Shown here: positions 8,956-18,900 of the stretch, piece by piece
Layout of the letters: the number at the start of each line of letters is the position of its first letter
Numbering within the stretch: the stretch's first letter is position 1
Assembly (NCBI GenBank): GCA_021568835.1
Contig: JAKGSH010000010.1
Span: 682,001 to 746,000, forward strand
DNA length: 64,000 nt
Direction: 5' to 3'
From: Streptomyces sp. Tue 6430
Lineage (GTDB): Bacteria > Actinomycetota > Actinomycetes > Streptomycetales > Streptomycetaceae
Notes under the pieces: model-generated
What the model was told of the DNA's origin: nothing
What the model saw: the letters and a program-made list of their open reading frames with translations, nothing else
The model's database searches: none
Made by a program: the position numbers and the translations under genes

Positions 8956-10068
8956 TCCCGTCGGTCGGTGCCGCGGGCGGCGCGGGCGGCGCCCCTCTCC
9001 TCCCCTCCTGTCACCTCCCGGCCGCTCGTGGCCCAGCGCCGCCGTCCGGGCCGCGTGGAAGGCGGCGTACGGATCGCGGTCGGGGTAGGACCAGGGGGCC
9101 GGGGTGACGTGGTCGCCGATGCGGCGGAAGAGGGTCGCGGCCTCGGCGGGCAGGCCCTCGCAGAACTTGGCGTGGGCGAGGAAGTTCAGGTCGACCAGGA
9201 GGCGGGGGTGACCGTCGTGCTCCCACTCCAGCCACCAGTCGAAGGCCGCCTTCATCACGTCGGCGGCCCGGTGGTCGCGCCAGTGCAGGGCCGTCGTCGG
9301 GTCGGCGGGGGCGTGGCCGCGGACGGCCAGGGCACGGTAGCGCTCGGCGTGCGCGACGATCGGGAGGATGGCCAGCGGGGAGTCGGCGGGCGCCTGCTCG
9401 GCCGCCCAGGCGGCGAAGTCGTACACCTCGTGCAGCGGGTCCGGGCCGGCGTCGGCGCGGCGCTCGGCGAGCAGGGCGATCATCCGGTGGTGGGCGTGGT
9501 GATGGTCGCGGTGGCGGGCCCGGACCTCTTCGAAGATCCGCACGGCGTCGGCGGTGCCCTCGCGCTCCAGCATCAGCAGGCCGAGCCAGGGGGTGGGGTC
9601 GGCGGGTGCCGCCGCGGCGGCGGCCCGGCAGGCGGCGCGGGCGGCGGCCGGGGTCTGCCTGCCGCGCAGGGCGCGCCTGACCTGGGCCAGGGCGAGCAGG
9701 ACCGCGGCGTCGGCGGAGTCGGGCTCGGCGACCAGCCACGCGTGGGCCCAGGCGGCCGCGTACGGTTCGAGGGCGAGGACGGTGATGCGGTGTCCGCGCC
9801 GGTCCCAGTCGTCGCCGGTGCGGGCGAGCAGCGAGCGGGCGGCCTGCCGACGGCCCTGGGCCAGTGCGGCGCGGGCGGAGAGCAGCTCGGCGTCGTCGAG
9901 CGCGGCTCTGTCCGACTCGGTGCGATCGAGCGCGGCTCTGTCCGGCTCGGTGCGATCGAGCGCGGCCTGATCGAGCGCGGCGCCGTCACGCATCGCGCCG
10001 ACGGTCGCGGCCGGACGTTCCTGGCGCCGGGCCTGGCGTCGGGCCTGGGACAACGGGGTTCGGGGCAC
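8869..10068 (-). CDS. Conserved hypothetical protein with TPR-like helices and repetitive tails
   Basis: 399 residues, starting at a GTG with GGAAG seven bases upstream. The core (about 60-350) is alanine-rich paired helices reminiscent of tetratricopeptide repeats, with well-conserved-looking islands DPYAAFHAARTAALG and LLVDLNFLAHAKFCEG. The N-terminus contains a duplicated AALDRTE(P/S)DR unit. The C-terminus is a tandem PEAGEPES repeat encoded by 24-bp DNA repeats (about 8860-8955). The tails are low-complexity and probably disordered. Function unknown. Confidence 0.7.
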   Translation of the reverse strand: MPRTPLSQARRQARRQERPAATVGAMRDGAALDQAALDRTEPDRAALDRTESDRAALDDAELLSARAALAQGRRQAARSLLARTGDDWDRRGHRITVLALEPYAAAWAHAWLVAEPDSADAAVLLALAQVRRALRGRQTPAAARAACRAAAAAAPADPTPWLGLLMLEREGTADAVRIFEEVRARHRDHHHAHHRMIALLAERRADAGPDPLHEVYDFAAWAAEQAPADSPLAILPIVAHAERYRALAVRGHAPADPTTALHWRDHRAADVMKAAFDWWLEWEHDGHPRLLVDLNFLAHAKFCEGLPAEAATLFRRIGDHVTPAPWSYPDRDPYAAFHAARTAALGHERPGGDRRGGEGRRPRRPRHRPTGSPEAGEPESPEAGEPESPEAGEPGGRRT

Positions 10069-10488
10069 CGCGGGACTTCCTCATCCTCCTCGGTGACGGG
10101 CCGGGCAGGCGGCCGCGCACGTCTCGGGCGGCGGGCCCGTCATCGGCCCGCAAGCGACCGATCACCCACAGCAAACCCCCGGCCGGCGCCCACCGTCAAG
10201 CGCCGGGGTCACATGACAAACGCCAACTCCCCTCACCGACAGGGAACTTGACCGGTCCCAGGGCTGGTCGCAGCGGAGGGCCGGGGGACGAATGTGGCGT
10301 ACGCCATGGCGCGGTCCGCTCCGGTCCCGCAGCATGGCTGTACGGTCGCTCCGCGCCGCCCCCGGTGCCGCGACCGCGTGAGGCGCCCGTGAGCGGGCAC
10401 CCACCGAGGTACACATTCCGGGCACTCCGGGGCGCCGAGCGCGCCAGGAGGCCACATTCGGTCACTACCCACCCCGTGGCCCGACCCG
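10069..10488. other. Intergenic region, no gene recognised
   Basis: 420 bases between divergent genes. A possible hairpin (CCGGCGC at 10183-10189 pairing with GCGCCGG at 10200-10206) and a slightly AT-richer patch at 10208-10250 are the only structures I can point to. No ORF here has family features. Confidence 0.4.
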
Positions 10489-11403
10489 ATGATCGAGGTA
10501 CGCAGCGTGTCGGTTCTGGTTCTGGTTCTCGCCGTGAGCGCCGCCTGCTGCCTGGGTTTCGGATTCGTCCTCCAGCAGAACGTGGCCCAGAAGGCGCCCC
10601 TCGGCGACTTCCTCTCGCCCCGGCTGCTGCTCGACCTGATGCGCGTGCCGCGCTGGCTCGGCGGCATCGGGCTGATGGTGGCCGGCATGGCGCTCGGCGC
10701 CGTCGCCCTGAGCCAGGGCGAGCTGTCCCTGGTCGAGCCGCTCCTCGCGACGAACCTGCTGTTCGCCCTGGCCCTCTCCCGCCGTCAGAGCAGGCAGCCG
10801 CTGGGCCGGCAGGGCTGGGCGGGCCTGCTGCTGCTCGCGGGCGGGGTGAGCGCGTTCATCGTGGCGGGCGAGCCGCGCGGCGGCACGGCACTCTCCGATC
10901 CGCTGCGGCAGTGGCTGATCATCGGCGTGATGGTCGGCCTGGCCCTGCTGCTCACCGCGTACGCCAAACGCTCCCGGCTGTCCGCGGCCCCGGTGCTGCT
11001 GGCCCTCGCGGCCGGGCTGCTCTACGGCGTCCAGGACGCCCTGACCCGGATCAGCGGGGAACGCTTCTCCGAGGGCGGCCTCGTCGAACTGCTCACCGGC
11101 TGGCAGCCGTACGCCGTGCTGGCGCTCGGGGTGACCGGCCTGGTACTGGTGCAGAGCGCGTTCGAGACGGCGTCGCTGCGGATGTCGCTGCCCGCGCTGA
11201 CCGCCGCCCAGCCGCTGGCCGGGATCATCTGCGGGGTGGGCTTCCTCGGGGACCGGCTGCGCACCGACACGGGCGCGCTGGCCTGGGAGGCGGCGGGGCT
11301 CGCGGCGGTCGTCGGCGGCATCATGCTGCTCGGGCTGCACCCGGCGATGCCGCAGGGCGGCGGCGCCCCGCGCGAACGGATGCCCGACCTCCAGCCGCTC
11401 TGA
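10489..11403 (+). CDS. DMT-superfamily (EamA-like) membrane transporter
   Basis: 304 residues with about nine to ten hydrophobic helices, arranged as two repeats with internal acidic/polar motifs (LSQGELSLVEPLLATNLLF; FETASLRMSLPALTAAQPL). This matches drug/metabolite transporter family members of unknown substrate. The gene is intact and monocistronic. The stretch after it (11507-11545) holds a short direct repeat of CGTCCTGGTCGTCCTGC type. Confidence 0.8.
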   Translation: MIEVRSVSVLVLVLAVSAACCLGFGFVLQQNVAQKAPLGDFLSPRLLLDLMRVPRWLGGIGLMVAGMALGAVALSQGELSLVEPLLATNLLFALALSRRQSRQPLGRQGWAGLLLLAGGVSAFIVAGEPRGGTALSDPLRQWLIIGVMVGLALLLTAYAKRSRLSAAPVLLALAAGLLYGVQDALTRISGERFSEGGLVELLTGWQPYAVLALGVTGLVLVQSAFETASLRMSLPALTAAQPLAGIICGVGFLGDRLRTDTGALAWEAAGLAAVVGGIMLLGLHPAMPQGGGAPRERMPDLQPL

Positions 11404-11570
11404 CCGTTCCCGTGGGCCGAGCGGGAGTGAGCCCTCCCGGCCGCGCACCCCGGACGCCTTGCCCCATGGCCGCCCGACCCCCGGCAGCTCCGCCGCCCTC
11501 GCCGTCCTGATCGTCCTGGTCGTCCTGCCGTCCTGGTCGTCCTGCCGCCCGCCCCTGCTTGGATGGGCGG

Positions 11571-12118
11571 ATGAGCGCTGCTGACGAGATCCTCGACGTC
11601 GTCGACGAACACGACCGGGTGGTGGGCCGCCTGCCGCGCGGGCAGGTGTACGCCCAGGGCCTGCGCCACCGCTGCGTCTTCGTCCGGGCCAGGGATGCCG
11701 AGGGCCGCCTCTTCGTCCACCGCCGCACCCCCACCAAGCTGGTCTTCCCCTCGCTCCACGACATGTTCGTCGGCGGAGTGGTCGGCGCGGGCGAGAGCTA
11801 CGACGACGCGGCCCTGCGCGAGGCCGAGGAGGAACTCGGCGTGAGCGGCCTGCCGCGTCCGGAGTTCCTCCTCAAGTTCCTCTACGACGGCGGCGCCCGC
11901 GGGAGCTGGTGGTCGGCCGTGTACGAGGTGCGCTGCGAGCTGCCGGTGAACCCCCAGGTGGAGGAGGTCGCCTGGCACGCCTTTCTCACCGAGGAGGAGG
12001 TCGAGGGCCGCCTGCGCGACTGGGAGTGGGTGCCGGACGGCCTCGCGGCGTACGAACGGCTCAGGGCGCTGCGGGCGGCGGACCGGGCCCGGGGGGCCCG
12101 GGGACGGACGCCGGGTAG
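11571..12118 (+). CDS. NUDIX hydrolase, IDI/YfcD-like (frameshifted near 3' end)
   Basis: The full Nudix box is present: [20 protein letters not shown] followed by ELGV, preceded by [17 protein letters not shown] as in the YfcD/isopentenyl-diphosphate-isomerase-like subgroup. It hydrolyses nucleoside-diphosphate-linked or related substrates; specificity unknown. The open frame runs on into the DUF202 gene, but restoring one G in the runs at 12091-12103 gives a stop at 12118, ten bases before that gene's GTG. I therefore call two genes, not a fusion. Confidence 0.83.
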
Positions 12119-12128
12119 GGTCCGGCAG

Positions 12129-12519
12129 GTGAGCGAGTTCGTGCGGAACGTCCGGCTGTGGTTCGCGCCCGAAGAGGTCCGGCGGGAGGGGGAGACGCCC
12201 GACTACCGGTTCTCGCTGGCCAACGAGCGCACCTTCCTGGCCTGGCTGCGGACCGCGCTGGCACTGGTCGGCGGCGGGTTCGCGGTGGACCAGTTCCTGC
12301 CGGACCTGCGCTGGGGGTGGCGGGTCGGGCTGGCCCTCGCGCTGCTGGGGCGGGCGTGCTGTGCGCCCTGCGGGCGGTGAACCACTGGGTGCTCTGCGAG
12401 CGGGCCATGCGGCGGGGGAGGACCTGCCGGTGTCGCGATTCCCCGCGCTGCTCGGCGTCGTGGTCGCCGTGGTGGCCGTCGCGATGGTCGTCGCCGTGCT
12501 GCTCGGGTGGGAGGGGTGA
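12129..12519 (+). CDS. YidH/DUF202 membrane protein (frameshifted)
   Basis: About 130 residues. It contains the DUF202 signature [19 protein letters not shown] followed by three predicted helices, the last being [18 protein letters not shown]. Two single-G losses (about 12347, [16 protein letters not shown]; about 12415, [12 protein letters not shown]) split it over three frames. Starts at GTG 12129. It sits ten bases after the NUDIX gene and 13 bases before a second DUF202 gene; paired small DUF202 proteins are common in actinobacteria. Function unknown. Confidence 0.78.
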
Positions 12520-12532
12520 CCGCGTGGGAGGG

Positions 12533-12843
12533 ATGACCGGCGACCGCGATCCGGGACTCCAGCCGGAGCGGACCCGGCTCGCCTGGCGGCGTACGACGCT
12601 GTCGGCGACCGCGGCCGCCGTGCTCGGGGCGAAGGCGGCGCTGCAGGACGGCGCGTCGGCGCCCGCGGTCACCGCGTGCGTGGCGTGCTGCCTGCTCTGG
12701 CTGGTTCTCCTCGTCCTGGCCCACCGCCGCATCCGCGTGCTCGCGTCGACGGCGACACCCCCGGCCCTGGCCCCCGTCGCGCCACCGCGGCGGTGCTGTG
12801 CACGGTGGCGCTGGCGCTGTGCGCGGTGGTGCTGGTGGGGTGA
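12533..12843 (+). CDS. Second DUF202 membrane protein (frameshifted)
   Basis: About 103 residues. GLQPERTRLAWRRTTLS is the family's N-terminal signature, followed by three hydrophobic helices. One base is missing at about 12778, after which the last helix (TAAVLCTVALALCAVVLVG) reads in the next frame to a TGA at 12841. It is downstream of and paralogous to the preceding gene. Confidence 0.75.
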
Positions 12844-12949
12844 GCCGCGGCGTGGACCGCGCGAGCGGCGGGTGCGAGGCCGTCGGCGGGATGCGTGGGG
12901 CGAGCCGCGGCGTGGACCGTGGTCGCGGCGGAGGGGTGTGCACCCGGGC

Positions 12950-13897
12950 TCAGTCCTGCGTCTCGTCCGGCCAGTCCACCGTCACCACGATCTTTCCGCG
13001 GGTGCGGCCCTCCTCGTTCCGGCGGTAGGCGTCCGCCGTCCGTTCCAGGGGGAACGTCTGCGACACGTGGACCGACACCACGCCCTGCTCGGCCAGTTCC
13101 GCCAGGCGGGTGAGGTCCTCGGCGTCGGGACGCACGAAGGAGTAGCGGCCGCCGTAGTCGACGACGTCGCCGTCGGCGATCGACACCAGGCGGCCCTCGG
13201 GGGCCAGCAGGTTCGCGGAGGTCTTCAGGGTCTCCCCGCCGATCGTGTCGAAGGCCGCGTCCACGCCCTCCGGGGCGAGCCCCCGCACCCGTTCGGCCAG
13301 GCCCTCGCCGTAGGTGACGGGCTCGCCGCCCAGGGACCGGACGAAGTCGTGGTTCGCCTCGCTCGCCGTGCCGATCGCGCGGGCGCCCAGGTGGCGGGCG
13401 AGCTGCACGGCGATGGAGCCGACGCCGCCGGCGGCCGCGTGGATCAGGACGGTCTCGCCGCGCCTGACCCGGAGGGCCTTGTACAGGACCTGGTAGGCGG
13501 TGAGGCCGACCAGCGGCAGGCCCGCGGCCTCCTCCCAGGTGAGGTTGCGCGGCTTGCGGGCGAGGGTGCGCACCGGGGCGGCGACGTACTCGGCGAGGGT
13601 GCCGCGGGAGAGGAAGTCCTCGCGGACGTAGCCGATCACCTCGTCGCCGACCGAGAACTCGGTGACCGCCGCGCCCGGCCGGACGACGACGCCGGAGACG
13701 TCCCAGCCGGGGATCACGGGGAAGACGGCGTCGAGAACTCCGTCGAGGTAACCCGCCCGGCACTTCCAGTCGACGGGGTTGACGGCGGCCGCCCGCACCT
13801 TGACCAGCACGGTGTCGGGGCCGACCTTGGGGTCGCGGACCTCCCCGTACTCGAGGACCTCGGGACCGCCGTACCGGCTGTAGCTGATGCCCTTCAT
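12950..13897 (-). CDS. NADPH:quinone reductase-like medium-chain oxidoreductase
   Basis: 315 residues, intact. It is a zinc-lacking MDR enzyme with N-terminal GroES-like fold (VNPVDWKCRAG), cofactor motif HAAAGGVGSIAVQLARH and a conserved tail VSQTFPLERTADAYRRNEEG. It probably reduces quinones or enones with NADPH. The start ATG at 13897 fits the family N-terminus MKGISYSRYGG; the longer open frame upstream is not coding. The DNA just after the stop (12842-12919) carries an 18-base direct repeat. Confidence 0.87.
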   Translation of the reverse strand: MKGISYSRYGGPEVLEYGEVRDPKVGPDTVLVKVRAAAVNPVDWKCRAGYLDGVLDAVFPVIPGWDVSGVVVRPGAAVTEFSVGDEVIGYVREDFLSRGTLAEYVAAPVRTLARKPRNLTWEEAAGLPLVGLTAYQVLYKALRVRRGETVLIHAAAGGVGSIAVQLARHLGARAIGTASEANHDFVRSLGGEPVTYGEGLAERVRGLAPEGVDAAFDTIGGETLKTSANLLAPEGRLVSIADGDVVDYGGRYSFVRPDAEDLTRLAELAEQGVVSVHVSQTFPLERTADAYRRNEEGRTRGKIVVTVDWPDETQD

Positions 13898-14259
13898 GCC
13901 ACCGACCCTCCGGGGTACTCGCACGCCACGCAAGCCGGATGCCCGGGCCCGCGCCGTTCGTGCGGCGGCCGCTCCGACGTCGTCCCGGTACCCCCGAAGG
14001 TGCGCGCCATGACCGTCCTTCACCGGGAACGCACGGCCCACCCGCACGCGCACGACGGCCACCGGGACGACCGCCGGGGCGGCCCCGCGCCCGTGCGGAA
14101 GACCTGCTTCGGGCGTTGCGCGACGGCTCCCCGGCTCCCGGCCGGGGAGCCGTGGTCCCCTCGTGGCCCCGGTCACTTCGGACACTCCCTCTGGACGTAC
14201 ATACCGACCGGTCGGCATCATAGGGCGGGTCCCCGTCCGCCCGCCCGTAGGAGCGATGT
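13898..14259. other. Divergent intergenic region with TetR operator
   Basis: 362 bases between the oxidoreductase (leftward) and the phosphotransferase operon (rightward). The only clear element is the palindrome at 14201-14218. The many overlapping open frames look like shadows. Confidence 0.5.
14201..14218. promoter_or_regulatory. TetR-type operator A
   Basis: ATACCGACC-GGTCGGCAT is an 18-base inverted repeat with one mismatch, 42 bases before the phosphotransferase start. Its right half GGTCGG recurs in operator B upstream of the convergent SDR/ligase/TetR operon. Confidence 0.65.
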
Positions 14260-15281
14260 ATGACCCCCGACCACCCGCCCGGACTCGATCTCGGCCGGCT
14301 GCGCGCCCTGCTCGACCGAGAGCGCCCCGGTCTGGTCGACGGACCCCTCACCGGCCGGCTGATCGAGGGCGGACGGTCGAACCTGACCTACGCGGTCGAC
14401 GACGGGGCTTCCCGGTGGGTCGTCCGGCGGCCCCCGCTCGGGCACGTCCTGGCCACCGCGCACGACATGCGGCGCGAGCACCGGGTGATCGCGGCCCTGC
14501 ACCCGACCAGCGTGCCGGTGCCGCGTCCGGTGCTGCTGTGCGAGGACGAGGAGGTGCTGGGAGCGCCCTTCTACGTCATGGAGTTCGTCGAGGGCACCCC
14601 GTACCGCACGGCCGAGCAGCTCCTCCCGCTCGGCGCGGAGCGCACCCGCGGCGCGGTGCTGTCGCTCGTGGACACCCTGGTGGAACTGCACGCGGTGGAC
14701 CCGGCCGCGGTGGGCCTCGCCGACTTCGGCCGCCCCGAGGGCTTCCTCGACCGGCAGCTGCGGCGCTGGGGCAAGCAGCTGGACGCCTCCCGCAGCCGCG
14801 ACCTGGCCGGCATCGACGAGCTGCACGCCGCGCTCGGCCGGTCGCTGCCCTCCTCCCCCGCCCGACGGTCGTGCACGGCGACTACCGCCTCGACAACGTC
14901 CTGATCGGCGAGGACGACACGATCCGGGCGATCCTCGACTGGGAGATGTCGACGCTCGGCGACCCGCTGACCGACCTGGGCCTGCTGGTGATGTACAGCG
15001 TGCCGCTGGAGGTCCCGCACTCCCCCGTCTCCACCACCGCCTCGGCCCCCGGGCACCCGTCCCCGGCCGAGCTGATCGAACGGTACGCCGCGCGCTCGGG
15101 GCGCGACGTGTCGGCCGTCTCCTGGTACACGGCGTTCGCCTGGTTCAAGCTCGCCGTGATCCTGGAGGGCATCCACTACCGCTACACGCTGGGCCAGACG
15201 GTGGGCCGCGGCTTCGACCGCATCGGCGAGCTGGTCCCCGTCTTCATCCACCACGGTCTGACCACTCTCCAGGAAGGCTGA
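14260..15281 (+). CDS. Phosphotransferase (APH/ACAD10-like) family protein (frameshifted)
   Basis: About 340 residues. The aminoglycoside-phosphotransferase-like kinase fold is recognisable: GGRSNLTYAV (nucleotide loop), WVVRRPP, VHGDYRLDNVL (catalytic loop) and ILDWEMSTLGDPLTDL (metal-binding). This subfamily accompanies acyl-CoA dehydrogenases and is thought to phosphorylate hydroxyacyl-CoA-type substrates, as in ACAD10/11. One C is missing at about 14862, between SSPA and PTVVHGD. The next gene starts four bases after the stop. Confidence 0.86.
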
Positions 15282-15285
15282 CGCC

Positions 15286-16508
15286 ATGGACTTCGCGTTC
15301 GACGCGCGCACCGAGGAACTGCGTGCCAAGCTGCTCGCCTTCATGGACGAGCACGTCTACCCGGCCGAGGCGGTCGCCGAGGAGCAGCGGGCCCGCCTCG
15401 CCTCGCCGTGGGACACCCCGGCCGTGGTGGAGGAGCTGAAGGCCGAGGCCCGCCGCCAGGGGCTGTGGAACCTCTTCCTGCCCGACGCCGAGTACGGCGC
15501 CGGCCTCACGAACCTCCAGTACGCGCCGCTGGCCGAGATCACCGGCCGCTCCCCGCAGCTGGCGCCGACCGCGCTGAACTGCGCCGCGCCGGACACCGGC
15601 AACATGGAGGTGCTCGCGCAGTTCGGCGACGAGCGGCAGCGCAAGCAGTGGCTGGAGCCGCTGCTTGCGGGTGAGATCCGCTCGGCGTTCGCGATGACCG
15701 AGCCGGAGGTGGCCTCCTCCGACGCCACGAACATCACCACGCTCATCGAGCGAGCCTCCGACGGAACAGACGAGTACGTCGTCACCGGCCGCAAGTGGTA
15801 CATCTCCGGGCGATGAACCCGGACTGCTCGATCTTCATCGTGATGGGCAAGACGGACCCCGACGGCTCCGACATCCGCCGTCAGCAGTCCATGGTGCTGG
15901 TGCCCCGGGACACGCCGGGGGTGACCGTCGAGCGGGCGATGAAGGTCTTCGGCTACGAGGACCACTCCCACGGCGGCCACGCCGAGGTGGTCTTCGACCA
16001 CGCGCGCGTGCCGGTGACCAACCTGATCGGTGAGGAGGGCGGTGGTTTCGCCATCGCCCAGGCCCGGCTCGGTCCGGGCCGGATCCACCACTGCATGCGC
16101 CTGATCGGCATGGCCGAGCGGGCGATCGAGCTGATGTGCCGCCGGGCCGTCTCGCGTGAGGCGTTCGGCAAGGCGCTGGGGCAGCAGGGCGTGGTGCACA
16201 ACTGGATCGCCGACGCGCGCGTGACGGTCGAGCAGTTGCGGCTGCTGGTCCTCAAGACGGCCTGGATGATGGACACGGTGGGCAACCGGGGGGCGCACAC
16301 GGAGATCCAGTCGATCAAGATCGCGACGCCGCGGGCGGTCGTGGACATCATCGACCGGGCGATCCAGCTGCACGGCGCGGGCGGCGTCAGCCAGGACTTC
16401 CCGCTGGCCGAGCTGTACGCCGGGGCGCGGACCCTGATGATCGCCGACGGCCCGGACGAGGTGCACCAGCGTTCCCTGGCGCGGCGGGAGCTGAAGAAGT
16501 ACCTGTAG
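15286..16508 (+). CDS. Acyl-CoA dehydrogenase, ACAD10/11-like (frameshifted)
   Basis: About 407 residues after correction. It has the flavin-binding motif AFAMTEPEVASSDATN, the NLIGEEGGGFAIAQARLGPGR segment (cited in parts) and the C-terminal DGPDEVHQRSLARRE typical of the ACAD10/11 group. It oxidises acyl-CoA thioesters with electrons passed to ETF. One G is missing at about 15808 (KWYISG-AMNPDCS). It is cotranscribed with the kinase-like gene upstream and ends at a strong hairpin shared with the converging operon. Confidence 0.9.
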
Positions 16509-16516
16509 CGGCGGGT

Positions 16517-16562
16517 GGCAGGAGGAAGGCCCCGGCGGCGTCGCCGGGGCCTTCCTCCTGCC
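16517..16562. terminator. Bidirectional terminator, perfect 21-bp stem
   Basis: GGCAGGAGGAAGGCCCCGGC plus G pairs perfectly with its complement across a four-base GCGT loop. It begins nine bases after the acyl-CoA dehydrogenase stop and faces the TetR gene ending at 16617, so it can serve both converging operons. There is no T-tract, as usual for Streptomyces. Confidence 0.85.
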
Positions 16563-16578
16563 TCATGGACCGCCGGCC

Positions 16579-16610
16579 GGGTCCGGGTCCGGGTCCGGGT
16601 CCGGGTCCGG
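16579..16610. repeat. Hexanucleotide repeat (GGTCCG)n
   Basis: About five exact copies lie between the shared terminator and the TetR stop codon, outside coding sequence. Confidence 0.85.
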
Positions 16611-16616
16611 TGAGCG

Positions 16617-17209
16617 TCAGGGGCGCAGCGCCCGCAGCAGCAGGTCGGCCAGGTGGTCGGCGACCTCCTGGGGGCTCATCGGGCCGTCCGGGCGGTACCA
16701 GGTCGACAGGTGGTGCACGGACCCGAAGTGGTAGTCCACGATCAGGTCGGCCGGGGTCGCCTTCGAGAAGACACCGCTGCGCTGGCCCTCCTCGATGAGG
16801 GCGCGGAACCGCTCGTGGTAGCGGCGGCGCTCGGCACGGACCTGCTTGTTCTTCTCGGGCTGAGGTGGTGCATCGAGCGGAAGAAGATCGACGCGTCGTC
16901 GAGGTTCTCGATCGTGGTGACGACGACGTCGGCCGCGGCGCCCCGGAGCCGCTTGTCGATCGGCTCGTCGGCGTTCGCGAAGGCGTCCAGGCGTTCCTGC
17001 TGGACGCGCAGCACGCGCGCGTACACCTCGTGCAGGAGGTCGTCCTTGGAGCCGAAGTAGTGGTACAGCGCTCCCTTGGTGACGCCCGCCGCCTCGACGA
17101 TCTCCTGGACCGAGGTGCGGTCGTAGCCCTGCTCCGCGAAGAGCCGGGTGGCGGCGGCGAGGAGCCGCTGCGGTACAGGAGCCTCTGCACCGTCCGTCGT
17201 CCTGGGCAC
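16617..17209 (-). CDS. TetR-family regulator of the acyl-CoA operons (frameshifted)
   Basis: About 197 residues. The N-terminal HTH is TSVQEIVEAAGVTKGALYHY, and the C-terminal part contains YHFGSVHHLSTWYRPDGP and DHLADLLLRALRP. The start is GTG at 17209, 25 bases after the synthetase stop, so it is the third gene of the SDR-synthetase-TetR operon. One C is missing at about 16857 (HHLSP-EKNKQV). It resembles Streptomyces/mycobacterial regulators of fatty-acid catabolism; the flanking paired operators make autoregulation likely. Confidence 0.82.
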
Positions 17210-17234
17210 TGCCGCCACCTGCCTTCCGTTCGCC

Positions 17235-18900
17235 TTACCGACTGCCCTGCGTGCGGGAACGCAGTTCCCGCCGGAGGATCTTCCCACTCGCCGTCTTCGG
17301 CAGGTCGGGCAGGATCTCCACCTGCCGCGGGTACTTGTAGGCGGCCAGTCTCTCCTTGCAGTACGCGGCGAGTTCGTCGGGGCCCGCCCGGCGCCGGGAC
17401 GCAGGCTGATGTACGCCTTCACGGTCTCCCCGCGGTACCCGTCGGGCACCCCGACGACGGCCGCCTCGCGCACCGCCGGGTGGGTGTACAGCACGTCCTC
17501 GACCTCGCGCGGCCAGACCTTGAAGCCGGACGCGTTGATCATGTCCTTCTTGCGGTCGACGACGTACAGCCAGCCCTGTTCGTCCATGAAGCCGATGTCG
17601 CCGGTGCGCAGCTCGCCGCCGGGGAAGGTCTCGGCGGTGGCGTCGGGCGGCGCCAGTAGCCGGGCACCACCTGGGGACCGCGTACGACGATCTCGCCCTG
17701 TTCGCCGAAGGGCACCTCCTCGCCCCGGTCGTCGACGATGCGGACGACCGTGTCGGGGCCCGGCACGCCGACCGCGAGGGTCCCGGAGGCCGGGTCGACG
17801 GGCGCCTCCCGGTGGGGCGGGACGGAGGCGCAGGGGGCGGTGCACTCGGTGAGGCCGTAGCCGTTGCGGATGTACGGCCCGAAGCCGGCCCGGAACTTCT
17901 CCACCAGGGCCGGCGGCAGCGGGGCTCCGCCGGAGGAGATGTTCACGAAGGAGGAGAAGTGCTCGCGCGTGGCGGCCGGGTGGGCGGCCAGCGCCATGAA
18001 GGCGGTGGACGGGCCGACCGTGTAGTGCGGGCGGTGCTCGGCGAACGCCTCCAGGACGACACCCGCCTCGAACCGGTACGTCAGGACGAGCGTGCCGGCG
18101 CTGTCGAGGCAGGCGCCGAGCTGGCAGACCATGCCGGTGATGTGGAACAGCGGCGCGAGCGCGTAGTAGACGGGCGCCTCGGGCAGGTGCAGGCCGGTGC
18201 GCTGCCGTTCGGCGTTGTACATGATGTTGGCGTGCGTGTTGGTGGCGCCCTTCGGTGCGCCGCTGGTGCCCGAGGTGTAGCTGATCAGGGCGGTGTCGGC
18301 GGCGGCCGGGTCGCGGTCGGCGGGCGCGGGGTGCCCGGCGCGGGCGACGGCGGTGAGGTCGTCGGCGTCACCGGCCTGCGGCAGCCGTTCGAAGCCGAGC
18401 ACGCGCGTGTCGCCGCGGGTCTGGAAGTCCAGCTCGCACGCCGTCAGCACGATCCGCACCGGCGAGCCGGCGGCGGTGTCGCGCAGATACGCCTCCCAGG
18501 CGCGGTCGGCGCAGATCAGCGCGGCCACCTCGCCGTCCCGCAGGACGTGGGCGACCTCGCCCGACTTGTACATGGGGTTGACGGGGACGACGGTCGCGCC
18601 CGCCTTCCACGCGCCCAGCACGGCGAGCACGAAGTGCGGGGAGTTCTGGAGCAGGACGGCGACGCGGTCGCCCCGCTCCAGGCCGCGGGCCGCCAGGTGT
18701 CCGGCGACGGAGTCGCTCAGCTCGTCCGCCTCGCGGTAGGTGAGGCGGCCGTCGAAGTAGGTGAGGAAGACGCGGTCCGGGGCCTCGGCGGCGAACCGGC
18801 GCAGGGCGTGCACCAGGGAGTCGGCCGGGTCGACGGGACCGCGCTGGACCTCGTCGAGGAGGTCCAGCCAGGGTTTGGCGGCGTAGCGGGAGGCGGTCAC
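17235..18900 (-). CDS. AMP-dependent acyl-CoA synthetase/ligase (frameshifted)
   Basis: About 555 residues after restoring two bases (about 17390 and 17645). ANL-superfamily motifs: YTSGTSGAPKGATNTH (P-loop), NGYGLTECTAP, TGDIGFMDEQGWLYVVDRKK and the catalytic lysine in KTASGKILRREL. It activates a carboxylic acid to an acyl-CoA, matching the neighbouring dehydrogenase and SDR. The GTG at 18900 overlaps the SDR stop as GTGA, implying translational coupling. Confidence 0.9.

Noticed and set aside
11559..12380. NUDIX-DUF202 fusion protein
   Set aside because: Restoring one G near 12091-12103 stops the NUDIX gene at 12118, and DUF202 has its own GTG. A fusion would also have a frame-broken membrane half.
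12842..12919. Insertion-sequence footprint from the 18-base direct repeat
   Set aside because: No terminal inverted repeats or transposase sequence accompany it; it lies in simple GC-rich intergenic DNA.
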